8,572 nt of DNA from Vulcanimicrobiota bacterium (GTDB taxonomy: Bacteria; Vulcanimicrobiota; Vulcanimicrobiia; Vulcanimicrobiales; Vulcanimicrobiaceae), in the NCBI GenBank assembly GCA_019237435.1, contig JAFAHB010000146.1:1-8572 (forward strand), written 5' to 3'. Below are positions 1 to 6,107 of the stretch, in pieces (position 1 is the stretch's first letter; each line of letters starts with the position of its first letter). The translations under genes and the position numbers were made by a program. Under the pieces are notes generated by a model, which saw only the letters and a list, made by a program, of their open reading frames with translations, had not been told where the DNA came from and made no database searches.

Positions 1-583
1 TGACGTCGCTGACGCCAAGCGCGAGCAAGGTGCGCCGGAGCGATTCGAGATATGCGATTGCTTCTTGCGCGCTGCTCAGTTCCGGCTCAGAGACGCACTC
101 CATCAGCGGAACGCCGGCGCGATTGAAATCGACGAGCGAATAGGAGCTTCCCGCGATGCGCCCGTCGCCCGAGCCGGCGTGCGTTGATTTGCCGGTGTCC
201 TCCTCGAGATGGATGCGCGTCAACCGGCACTCCTTCATCGTACCGTCCTCGAGCCAATACCGAACCGTGCCGCCGCGTGAGAGCGGCATGTCGTACTGCG
301 AGATCTGATAATCCTTGGGCATGTCCGGATAGAAATAGTTCTTCCGATCGAACTTCGAAAAGGCCGGTATTTCCGCGCCGAACGCAAGCCCGGCCGTTAC
401 GATGTGCTCGATCGCTTTCGCATTTGGCACCGGCAAGGCGCCGGGCATACCGAGGCAGACGGGGCAGATCTTGGTATTCGGCTCGCCGCCGAACTCGTTG
501 AGACAACCGCAGAACATCTTCGTTTGGGTTCGGAGCTCGACGTGGCATTCGATGCCGATCACGGCTTCGTATCGGGCGCTCAT
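1..583 (-). CDS. gatB: Asp-tRNA(Asn)/Glu-tRNA(Gln) amidotransferase subunit B, N-terminal part (cut by window edge)
   Basis: GatB binds mischarged Glu-tRNA(Gln) or Asp-tRNA(Asn), activates the side-chain carboxylate with ATP, and passes it to ammonia supplied by GatA, in the cytoplasm. The first 194 residues are present; the family is usually about 475-490 residues, so roughly 40 % is visible. Seen in the translation are the N-terminal YEAVIGIECHVEL motif and a C25-x-C27 ... C40-x2-C43 cysteine set, which in many GatB proteins binds zinc (S. aureus GatB lacks it). Further on come FDRKNYFYPDMPKDYQIS, a HLEEDTGKSTHAG stretch and SLVDFNRAGVPLMECVSEPE. The reading frame leaves the window at the conserved GVSDV. 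The ATG overlaps the gatA stop codon by four bases (ATGA), with a GGAGAG about nine bases upstream, so translation is probably coupled. Identification is by recognised family motifs and the gatC-gatA-gatB order. Confidence 0.97.
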   Translation of the reverse strand, partial: MSARYEAVIGIECHVELRTQTKMFCGCLNEFGGEPNTKICPVCLGMPGALPVPNAKAIEHIVTAGLAFGAEIPAFSKFDRKNYFYPDMPKDYQISQYDMPLSRGGTVRYWLEDGTMKECRLTRIHLEEDTGKSTHAGSGDGRIAGSSYSLVDFNRAGVPLMECVSEPELSSAQEAIAYLESLRRTLLALGVSDV

Positions 584-2067
584 GCGCGCGCGCTCTCCAG
601 CATCGGCTTACGGCTGCGCGCATGGTCGGTCGCGCGCTCGTACGCGTGCGCGGCACCCAACAGAAGCTTTTCGGCGAAGAGCGGCCCGCAGAGCTGAAGT
701 CCAACGGGCATCGGTGCGCTGCCCCCTGCGGGCGTGCACCAGCCGCACGGAACCGAGAGCGCCGGAAGGCCGGCCAACGCCATCGGAATCGTGTAGTAAT
801 CCATGAGGTACATGCTGTACGGATCGCTCTTCGCCCCGAATTCGAAGGCCGCGCAACTGGTTGCAGGGCAGGCGATGAGGTCGCATTGCGCAAACGCGCG
901 CTCAAAATCGCGCGCGATCAGCGTCCGCGCTTTTTGCGCTCGAACGTAATACGCGTCGTAATAACCGCTCGATAGCGCGTAGGTGCCGATCAGAATGCGG
1001 CGTTTCACCTCCGGTCCGAAGCCGGCGGCGCGCGTCCTTTCGTACATCGTTTGCACGTCGTCGGCCTCGACGCGCAACCCGTACCGCACGCCGTCGAAAC
1101 GCGCCAAATTGGACGAGCATTCGGCCGGCGCGATCAAATAATAGGTGGCGACTCCATAGTCGGCGGTCGGAAGCGAGACCTCGATGAGCTCGGCCCCCAG
1201 ACGCTCGAGATCGCGATAGGCGCGTGAATAGATCGCATCGAGATCGTCGCCAAGCGCTTTGGTATCGAACTCGCGGACGATTCCGATTTTCAAACCGCGC
1301 AGGTCGTCGCGCAACGCGCCTGCCGTCGGTTCCACCGGACGATCGATCGAGGTTGCATCCATCACGTCGAATCCGGCCATCGCATCGTACGCGAGCGCGG
1401 CATCCTGAACCGTCCGCGTGAGCGGACCGATCTGGTCGAGGCTGGATGCAAATGCAATCAATCCGTAGCGCGAAACGCGACCGTACGTGGGTTTAAAGCC
1501 GATCAGATTGCAGAACGCGCCGGGCTCCCGTATCGAGCCGCCCGTGTCGCTGCCCAGTCCGATCGCGGCCTCATATGCCGCCACGGCGGCGGCGGATCCG
1601 CCACTCGATCCGCCCGGAACGCGCGCCAGGTCGTAGGGATTGCGGGTCACGCCGAGCGCCGAGTTTTCACACGAGCTGCCCATCGCAAACTCGTCGCAGT
1701 TCGCCTTGCCGATCGCAACCGCGCCCGCATCGAGCATTCGTGCGACCGCCGTCGCCGTATACGGCGCGATCCATCGCTCTAAGATCTTGCTGCCGCACGT
1801 CGTGCGAGTGCCCTCGAGGCACATGTTGTCTTTCACCGCAAGCGGCACGCCCGCTAGCGGAAGCCGCTCCCCATTGCGAACCCGTTCGTCGACGCGCACG
1901 GCTTGTGCGCGAGCCACATCGGCAAGCACGGTCAGATAGGCGCCGACCGTGCCGTCGATCGAATCGACGTGCGCCAGCGTATCCTCGATAATTTCGGCGG
2001 CGCTGACGTCCCCGGACCTGACTTCCTTCGCGATCTGCGTCGCGCTCTTTTCGATATTTGCGATCAA
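580..2067 (-). CDS. gatA: Asp-tRNA(Asn)/Glu-tRNA(Gln) amidotransferase subunit A (glutaminase)
   Basis: GatA is the amidase-signature subunit of GatCAB; it hydrolyses glutamine and channels ammonia to GatB. The protein is 495 residues, normal for the family. The Ser-cisSer-Lys triad is visible: K79 in GVPLAVKDN, S154 in PGGSSGGSAA, and the nucleophile S178 in GSDTGGSIREP. These numbers equal those of S. aureus GatA, which supports the chosen TTG start at 2067. A GGAG lies six bases before that TTG, overlapping the end of gatC. Conserved downstream blocks are GFKPTYGRVSRYGL, ASSLDQIGPLTR and the C-terminal GLPALSVPCGW and PVGLQL motifs. One oddity is Glu at position 181, where S. aureus GatA has Gln (SIRQP). 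It lies 3 bases after gatC and overlaps gatB by 4 bases. Its amidase family has many relatives, but the gatCAB context makes the call secure. Confidence 0.98.
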   Translation of the reverse strand: MIANIEKSATQIAKEVRSGDVSAAEIIEDTLAHVDSIDGTVGAYLTVLADVARAQAVRVDERVRNGERLPLAGVPLAVKDNMCLEGTRTTCGSKILERWIAPYTATAVARMLDAGAVAIGKANCDEFAMGSSCENSALGVTRNPYDLARVPGGSSGGSAAAVAAYEAAIGLGSDTGGSIREPGAFCNLIGFKPTYGRVSRYGLIAFASSLDQIGPLTRTVQDAALAYDAMAGFDVMDATSIDRPVEPTAGALRDDLRGLKIGIVREFDTKALGDDLDAIYSRAYRDLERLGAELIEVSLPTADYGVATYYLIAPAECSSNLARFDGVRYGLRVEADDVQTMYERTRAAGFGPEVKRRILIGTYALSSGYYDAYYVRAQKARTLIARDFERAFAQCDLIACPATSCAAFEFGAKSDPYSMYLMDYYTIPMALAGLPALSVPCGWCTPAGGSAPMPVGLQLCGPLFAEKLLLGAAHAYERATDHARSRKPMLESARA

Positions 2068-2070
2068 AGG

Positions 2071-2361
2071 CTACTCCGCAATGATGCGCGGTACGCGAAA
2101 GAACGCCCCTTGGCGTTGCGGTGCCGCCGCCAGCACGCGCTCGCGATCGAGACAAGGCCGAGGTGCGTCGTCGCGCACGACGTTACGCGATTCGACGACC
2201 TGCGCAGTAGCCGCGACGCTTGCGGTATCGAGCTCGGCGAGCGCATTGACGTGACCGAGAAGGTCGCCGAGTTGTCGCCCGAAGATCGCGATTTCCTCGT
2301 CGGTCAACGCAAGCCGCGCAAGCGTCGCAACGTAACGGATATCAATTGAATCCGAAGGCAT
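2071..2361 (-). CDS. gatC: Asp-tRNA(Asn)/Glu-tRNA(Gln) amidotransferase subunit C
   Basis: GatC is the small belt-like subunit that wraps around GatA and stabilises the GatA-GatB interface. The 96-residue product is the usual length (about 95). Recognisable parts are the N-terminal helix pair (IRYVATLARLALTDEEI) and the conserved C-terminal pattern VRDDAPRP followed by LAAAPQRQGAFFRVPRII, which matches the family's R-D/E-D ... AP ... FF-V-P motif. The ATG at 2361 is chosen because it gives the family length. A longer reading back to 2511 would run inside the methyltransferase gene and adds unrelated residues. It begins 2 bases after the stop of the upstream gene and ends 3 bases before gatA. 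A GGAG 11 bases upstream is a somewhat distant ribosome site, so reinitiation after the upstream gene is likely. Confidence 0.95.
   Translation of the reverse strand: MPSDSIDIRYVATLARLALTDEEIAIFGRQLGDLLGHVNALAELDTASVAATAQVVESRNVVRDDAPRPCLDRERVLAAAPQRQGAFFRVPRIIAE
2074..2077 (-). promoter_or_regulatory. Shine-Dalgarno of gatA (fixes its TTG start)
   Basis: GGAG on the minus strand lies six bases before the TTG at 2067 and overlaps the last sense codon and stop of gatC. No ATG or GTG gives the normal GatA N-terminus, so this site decides the start. Confidence 0.7.
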
Positions 2362-2363
2362 TC

Positions 2364-3737
2364 CTAGCGATACTCCAATTCGGCAAGCGTCTCCACGTGA
2401 CCGGTCTGCGGAAACATATCGAACGGCGCGACGGTCCCGAGATGGTAGCCCTTGGCCGTCAGGAACTTGGAATCCCGTGCAAGCGTCGCCGGATCGCACG
2501 AAAGATACCACAGCGTGCGAACGCGCGCATCGGCGAGCGCACCGAGCGTCCTCTCGTCGCAGCCCTTGCGCGGCGGATCGAGAAAAACGACGTCGGCGCT
2601 TCGCAGCGCCTCGAGGAAATCCGGTTCGGCGGTCAGCTGCTCGATTCGACCTGCCATGAAGCGAGCCGCGCGATCGAGGCCGTTACGGCGCGCGTTCTCG
2701 TTTGCTTCCGCGACGGCGCGCGCGTTCTCTTCCACGCCGACGACATTCCAACCGTGCCGTGCAAAAAGGAGCGAAAACGTTCCGACGCCGGAATAGAGGT
2801 CGACGATTCGGCGCGGCGGAGTAAGCCGCGGCGCGAGATACTCGAAGATGCGCGCGACCATCTCGACGTTCACTTGGAAGAACGATTGGGCCGAAAAGCG
2901 ATATCGCAGACCGCCGATCGTCTCCTCGATTTGCGGCTCGCCTGCGAGCACTCGTTCGCGCTTGCCCACGATGGCGTTGGCGCTGGAAAGATCGAAGGAG
3001 TTGCTCACGCCTGCAAGGCCCGCGATCTCGCGCATGAGCAGCGGCGCGGCTTGCTGAGCGCTCTCGGATCGATGCGCGCTGGTAATAGTCAAAACGCTTT
3101 GCTGCGCGGCGGCCGACGAGCGCGCCACGAGGTGACGCGCGTCGGTAAGCATAGCGCTCACCGGCTCGTCACGGCGCGCTGCGTTGAGGCGCCCCAAGGC
3201 CTCATCCAGTCTCGGCGCTACGATCGGACACGCATCGATCGGCACGACCTCGTGCGAGCGCTGCCGGTAGAATCCCAGGGCGGCGGGCGTCGCGCGACGA
3301 TCGACGACCAGGGCCATCTTGTTGCGATACGCGCGCGGTTGTTGCAAACCGATCGTTTCCCGCACGTCAACGCGCTCGTGGCCGCCGATGCGCGCCAGCG
3401 CTGCTCGTACGACGTCGCGTTTCCAGCGCAGTTGTGCCGCGTAATCGAGATGCTGAAGCTGGCAGCCGCCGCAGGCTCCGAAAACCGGGCAGAACGGCCG
3501 GGCGCGCTCCGGCGATTCGCGCAAGATCGCAAGTTGCTCCGCGACAGCGTAGCGAGCTTTGACCTGCGTGATGCGCACGCGTGCGACCTCGCCGGGCAGC
3601 GGTCCGAAGCAAAAGACCACGATGCCGTCGGCTCGCCCGACGCCCTGGCCGTTGGCGAGAAGATCGGTGAAGGCGAGGTCGAGCTCGGCGCCTTTGCGAA
3701 GCGCCCTGGGGCTAGGCGCTATGCCGCTGGTCGTCAA
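2364..3737 (-). CDS. rlmD: RumA/RlmD-family 23S rRNA (uracil-5-)-methyltransferase with TRAM domain
   Basis: This is a SAM-dependent RNA m5U methyltransferase of the TrmA/RumA family; by analogy it modifies 23S rRNA (U1939 and/or U747 in E. coli numbering). The 457 residues show a TRAM RNA-binding domain at about 14-70. A [4Fe-4S] cysteine set follows: C83-x5-C89-x2-C92 plus C170, the RlmD pattern. The Rossmann methyltransferase domain carries the SAM motif DLYSGVGTFSL (about 313-323), FLDPPRKGCD (385-394), the catalytic Cys414 in LSCDP, and the general-base Glu449 in GHVET. The iron-sulfur cysteines argue against TrmA itself. TTG at 3737 is the only start between an upstream in-frame stop and the TRAM domain; it overlaps the preceding small gene by 26 bases. 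It ends 2 bases before gatC. Family membership is secure; the exact target (U1939, U747, or both as in RlmCD) cannot be read from sequence. Confidence 0.93.
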   Translation of the reverse strand: MTTSGIAPSPRALRKGAELDLAFTDLLANGQGVGRADGIVVFCFGPLPGEVARVRITQVKARYAVAEQLAILRESPERARPFCPVFGACGGCQLQHLDYAAQLRWKRDVVRAALARIGGHERVDVRETIGLQQPRAYRNKMALVVDRRATPAALGFYRQRSHEVVPIDACPIVAPRLDEALGRLNAARRDEPVSAMLTDARHLVARSSAAAQQSVLTITSAHRSESAQQAAPLLMREIAGLAGVSNSFDLSSANAIVGKRERVLAGEPQIEETIGGLRYRFSAQSFFQVNVEMVARIFEYLAPRLTPPRRIVDLYSGVGTFSLLFARHGWNVVGVEENARAVAEANENARRNGLDRAARFMAGRIEQLTAEPDFLEALRSADVVFLDPPRKGCDERTLGALADARVRTLWYLSCDPATLARDSKFLTAKGYHLGTVAPFDMFPQTGHVETLAELEYR

Positions 3738-3963
3738 GCGCCTTGAGCAATGAGTTTGCCTCGTCGATCAACTGCTGAATGCGTTGGGTCGTCGGGTCTT
3801 CAAGCCGATCGGCCGCAGCCATGCGCACCGCGGCGAATGCCAGCGTCGCGCCAAGGGCAGCGACGCCGATTCCCAGACCAACCCAAAAGAGCGTGCGCGC
3901 GAGGCGGCGTTCCTCACGTTCGCTAAACTCGTCATGTTCGCGATGTGCGTCGGGCGAAGCCAT
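3712..3963 (-). CDS. Small one-helix membrane protein, unknown function
   Basis: The 83-residue product is not a family I recognise. The N-terminal 23 residues are highly charged (Asp/Glu/His/Arg rich). One glycine- and alanine-rich hydrophobic helix follows at about 24-48 (LFWVGLGIGVAALGATLAF), with glycines 29, 31, 33 and 38 that could pack against another helix. Residues 57-80 form a predicted amphipathic helix (RIQQLIDEANSLLKALDD). The arginines before the helix favour a cytoplasmic N-terminus, although Arg47 at the other end weakens this. The gene overlaps the end of the secreted-protein gene by 32 bases and the start of rlmD by 26 bases, which argues that it is a real coupled gene. An AGGGA abuts the ATG and a GAAGAGAG lies a few bases further upstream. 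Being a true gene is likely; its role is open. Confidence 0.72.
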   Translation of the reverse strand: MASPDAHREHDEFSEREERRLARTLFWVGLGIGVAALGATLAFAAVRMAAADRLEDPTTQRIQQLIDEANSLLKALDDQRHSA

Positions 3964-4633
3964 TCCCTACTCTCTTCGCGCCGGGGGTGGCCGGAGCCCT
4001 AGTTTGCAGCACGACGTCGTCGACGAACTGCTGCGTGCTCTTGCCGGCATAGCCGTCGCCGTGAACGCCGAAATAGAGCCAGACCGATCTTCCGCCATAT
4101 GCTGCGAGATTCCAAGTCCCTAGAACCCACCTTGGATCGTTGTTGGAGGCGCGATATAAGTTTACGATGATGTTTCCGCGATCGTCGAGCAAGTCGGCCT
4201 CCTGATACGCAAACATGGCGTCGCCTTCGTTCGAAAGCTGGTAGAGACGGGCGATTAGGGTCGCGTTCGGCGGAATCGTCACACGCTGGCAAGCGCCCGA
4301 GTTACCCTTCGGTTCGCCGACGCCGGTAACCGTGCCCGAGTATTGAGCATACTTGCCGCGGTACGGATGCTCGGTGACAACGTACGCCGGTACGTCACCG
4401 CATTGAAACCAACCCCGGTCGATCGCGCCGCTTTCGAAGCTTTCATTGGCGATCACATTACCGGTAAAGTCGAGCGTCGGCTTCCAAACCCAAGGTTGAG
4501 GCACGTTGTAACGGCCCGGCAATCCGTGCCGTTGCGTCGCCGGTGTCGCTCCAACGAGGAGCAGCGTTAAGCACGCGGCAACTAGTCGTTGCGACGCGGA
4601 GATGGGGACCCCGGCGGCTTGGCCGCTACCCAT
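3932..4633 (-). CDS. Secreted protein with a carbohydrate-binding-like beta-sandwich domain, unknown function
   Basis: Read from the ATG at 4633 the product is 233 residues. It starts with an apparent Sec signal peptide: Arg16, then a hydrophobic core at about 17-29 (LVAACLTLLLVGA), with cleavage likely near TPA-TQ (31-34). Residues about 58-209 look like a CBM4/9 or galactose-binding-like jelly-roll: an opening NVIANESFESG...W pattern, a mid-domain hydrophobic strand pattern, and a closing FVDDVVL strand. Cys78 and Cys115 could form a disulfide outside the membrane. The C-terminal 24 residues are basic and low in complexity. The frame stays open upstream through the antisense of the tRNA to a GTG at 4732, but that extension reads MAEREGFEPSRG, the well-known false translation of tRNA-Ser antisense, so I reject it. 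No clear Shine-Dalgarno precedes 4633. The ligand and role are unknown; the domain assignment is by pattern only. Confidence 0.75.
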   Translation of the reverse strand: MGSGQAAGVPISASQRLVAACLTLLLVGATPATQRHGLPGRYNVPQPWVWKPTLDFTGNVIANESFESGAIDRGWFQCGDVPAYVVTEHPYRGKYAQYSGTVTGVGEPKGNSGACQRVTIPPNATLIARLYQLSNEGDAMFAYQEADLLDDRGNIIVNLYRASNNDPRWVLGTWNLAAYGGRSVWLYFGVHGDGYAGKSTQQFVDDVVLQTRAPATPGAKRVGNGFARRTSRT

Positions 4634-4640
4634 CCAGCGC

Positions 4641-4731
4641 GGAGAGGTGGTCGAGCGGTTGAAGGCACTCGCTTGGAAAGCGAGCAGAGGTGACAAGCCT
4701 CTCGAGGGTTCGAATCCCTCCCTCTCCGCCA
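4641..4731 (+). tRNA. tRNA-Ser, anticodon GGA
   Basis: A complete class II (long variable arm) tRNA can be folded by eye. The acceptor stem GGAGAGG (4641-4647) pairs with CCTCTCC (4721-4727), followed by discriminator G4728 and an encoded CCA (4729-4731). The anticodon stem CTCGC/GCGAG holds the loop TTGGAAA, giving anticodon GGA, which reads serine UCC and UCU. The variable arm pairs AGAGG with CCTCT. The T arm is GAGGG-TTCGAAT-CCCTC. The gene is on the opposite strand to all its neighbours. Its 3' end is only 2 bases from the convergent aroE stop, and its 5' end 7 bases from the secreted-protein start. I could find neither a convincing promoter nor a terminator for it. Confidence 0.98.
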
Positions 4732-4733
4732 CC

Positions 4734-5462
4734 TTACGAGACTTCGAACTGGGCGAGCCAGAAATCGAAGCTGGCTCGTGCTTGCGCCTCCAGCATCGCG
4801 TCGCCCGGAATGACCTCGCGGCCTAACACGCGCGCCAGCACGGCACGCGGGCCGTAGTTTGCATCCATGATGAGATCCGGCTTTTTCAGCGATGCAACGA
4901 GATCGTGGCTAAGGGACGCGCCGGGAGGCAGCGTGCTGAGCACGATCTCAGGCGGGTTTTGCGCCGGCCAGGGCGAGGCTTCAAAACGCCGGCACGCCTC
5001 GCCGACGCGCTCTGGGTCGCGCCCCCATACGAACGTGTAGGCATCGTTATCGTGCAGCTCCGCCAGTATCGCGCGCGCCGTCGCGCCGTATCCGAGCACC
5101 CCGATGCGTTTGAGCGCAACGGGTTCTTCCAAGAGTGCCTCCACGGCGGTCCTGGCGCCTATTCCGTCGGTGTTCGTGCCGATGGTCTTAGCGCCGAAAA
5201 AAACGGTATTCACCGCTTGCGCGCGGCTCGCTTCGTCGGTCAAGACGTCGCACCGCCCGACCGCCTCTTCTTTGAGCGGAAAGGTTACATTGCATCCCGC
5301 ATAGCCATCGGCGCGCAACCGTCCCATCGCCGCCGCGCATTGTCCCGTGGGAACTCGGATCGCGACGTAGCTTCCGTCGATGTCGGACTCTTCAAGAAAG
5401 AGTCGATGCAGACGCGGACTGGCGCTGTGCTTGACCGGATCGCCGATTAGCGCGAGCCTCAT
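4734..5462 (-). CDS. aroE: Shikimate dehydrogenase (NADP-type)
   Basis: AroE reduces 3-dehydroshikimate to shikimate in the chorismate pathway, in the cytoplasm. The 242 residues are somewhat short (family about 270). Substrate-site residues are all visible: S13 and S15 in GDPVKHSASP, N58 and T60 and the catalytic Lys64 in NVTFPLK, N85 in AVNTVFF, the catalytic Asp99 in TNTDG, and Gln227 in MLEAQARASFDFW. The nucleotide-binding loop is GYGATARA (124-131) rather than the common GAGGA form. The usual NRT that contacts the NADP phosphate is replaced by GRD (147-149), so coenzyme preference is uncertain. The ATG overlaps the stop of yqeG by four bases (ATGA) and no Shine-Dalgarno is seen, implying translational coupling. 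yqeG and aroE are also close in the Bacillus yqeG-yqeH-aroE cluster. Confidence 0.95.
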   Translation of the reverse strand: MRLALIGDPVKHSASPRLHRLFLEESDIDGSYVAIRVPTGQCAAAMGRLRADGYAGCNVTFPLKEEAVGRCDVLTDEASRAQAVNTVFFGAKTIGTNTDGIGARTAVEALLEEPVALKRIGVLGYGATARAILAELHDNDAYTFVWGRDPERVGEACRRFEASPWPAQNPPEIVLSTLPPGASLSHDLVASLKKPDLIMDANYGPRAVLARVLGREVIPGDAMLEAQARASFDFWLAQFEVS

Positions 5463-5938
5463 CGCCGATTACGCAGCATCAAGCGTTCGAAGAAACGAAA
5501 GACCCGGGTGATCGGAAAGTCTTTGAGCTCGATGGGCTCCGTCAATATGGTGTAAAGCCCGCAAAGCTTGCCGCCGAGCACGTCGGTGAAGAGTTGATCT
5601 CCCACCACGGCGATCTCGCGCCGTCGCAGCCGTAAACAGCGCTTCGCGCGCAAAAATCCGAACGGCAGCGGCTTGAGCGCGTTGGGAAAGCACGAGACGT
5701 TGAGCTGCGCGGCGAGCGCATTGACGCGTTCCGAAAAGTTGTTTGAAAGCATGGCGATCCGAAATCCGCGCTCGCGCGCCCGGGCCACCCACTCGAGATG
5801 TTCGCGCTCCAGCTCTGTCTGACGGAAGCCGAGCAAGGTGTTGTCGAGGTCGATGATGAGCCCTCGGATACCCGCAGCCTCGAGCTCCTCGTGGGGCACG
5901 TCGTGGAGCCGAGGCGCAAAACGGTCCGGTCCGAGCAT
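5459..5938 (-). CDS. yqeG: YqeG-family HAD (IIIA) phosphatase
   Basis: This HAD-superfamily hydrolase of 159 residues matches the YqeG/GEP4 group, whose characterised members include phosphatidylglycerophosphate phosphatases; the substrate here is not established. Motif I is DLDNT with nucleophile Asp30 and acid/base Asp32, motif II is the Ser65 of LSNN, motif III is Lys89 in LKPLP, and motif IV is GDQLFTDVLGG with Asp114 and Asp119. The family-typical LYTILTEPIE follows. It is the first gene of the leftward unit and overlaps aroE by 4 bases. ATG 5938 is the only possible start, because an in-frame stop lies 21 bases upstream with no other start codon between. No Shine-Dalgarno is visible, and the predicted transcript start is about 11 bases upstream, so initiation may be nearly leaderless. 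Confidence 0.93.
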   Translation of the reverse strand: MLGPDRFAPRLHDVPHEELEAAGIRGLIIDLDNTLLGFRQTELEREHLEWVARARERGFRIAMLSNNFSERVNALAAQLNVSCFPNALKPLPFGFLRAKRCLRLRRREIAVVGDQLFTDVLGGKLCGLYTILTEPIELKDFPITRVFRFFERLMLRNRR

Positions 5939-5950
5939 AGCTGTGCGTTG

Positions 5951-5968
5951 TACCGGTTATCCCCGGTA
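5951..5968. repeat. Perfect 6-base inverted repeat over the yqeG -10 region
   Basis: TACCGG (5951-5956) and CCGGTA (5963-5968) are perfect inverted copies separated by TTATCC. The repeat covers the proposed -10 element and transcript start of yqeG, so it could be an operator. Short GC-rich inverted repeats are common by chance. Confidence 0.4.
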
Positions 5969-5984
5969 TCCTCGGGACTGTCCA
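5956..5984 (-). promoter_or_regulatory. Candidate sigma-70 promoter of the yqeG-aroE-...-gatCAB unit
   Basis: On the minus strand TGGACA (5984-5979, 5 of 6 to TTGACA) is followed after 17 bases by GATAAC (5961-5956, 4 of 6 to TATAAT). Transcription would start near 5949, only about 11 bases before the yqeG ATG. This fits the missing Shine-Dalgarno. It is the only promoter-like match seen for the leftward unit. Confidence 0.45.
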
Positions 5985-6075
5985 CACGCCCTCCACTCGC
6001 CTGCTCGGCTAAGCGAAGCAGTTGGCGGCAATTCACGGCGGCCCCACAGGTCGTGCACAAGGATTTCGGACGGCA

Positions 6076-6091
6076 CCCCAATATCTTGTGG
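6076..6091 (+). promoter_or_regulatory. NrdR box 1 (upstream)
   Basis: CCCCAATATCTTGTGG matches 12 of 16 positions of the NrdR-box consensus acaCwAtATaTwGtgt, including all strongly conserved ones (C4, A6, A8, T9, T11, G13). NrdR is the zinc-ribbon/ATP-cone repressor of ribonucleotide reductase genes and normally binds paired boxes. The second box starts 32 bases downstream, a typical spacing. The nrdR gene itself is not in the window. Confidence 0.65.
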
Positions 6092-6107
6092 TAATCGGCG
6101 CGATGTG

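Noticed and set aside
87..905. Minus-strand open frame of 272 codons across the gatB/gatA junction
   Set aside because: It is an arginine-rich shadow; gatB and gatA in other frames explain the DNA fully.
2362..2511. A 50-residue N-terminal extension of GatC
   Set aside because: It lies inside the rlmD coding region, adds non-family residues, and the ATG at 2361 gives the standard length.
2346..3746. A long plus-strand open frame of 466 codons opposite the methyltransferase
   Set aside because: It mirrors the GC-rich rlmD gene, has no recognisable motif, and the minus-strand frame carries all family motifs.
4565..4576. VAAC in the secreted protein as a lipobox
   Set aside because: The hydrophobic core follows the cysteine instead of preceding it, so a standard signal peptide fits better.
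4604..4626. GGGGACCCC and GCGGC-TTG-GCCGC hairpins before the tRNA, considered as a terminator
   Set aside because: No T-run follows on either strand, and the bases encode the N-terminal region of the secreted protein.
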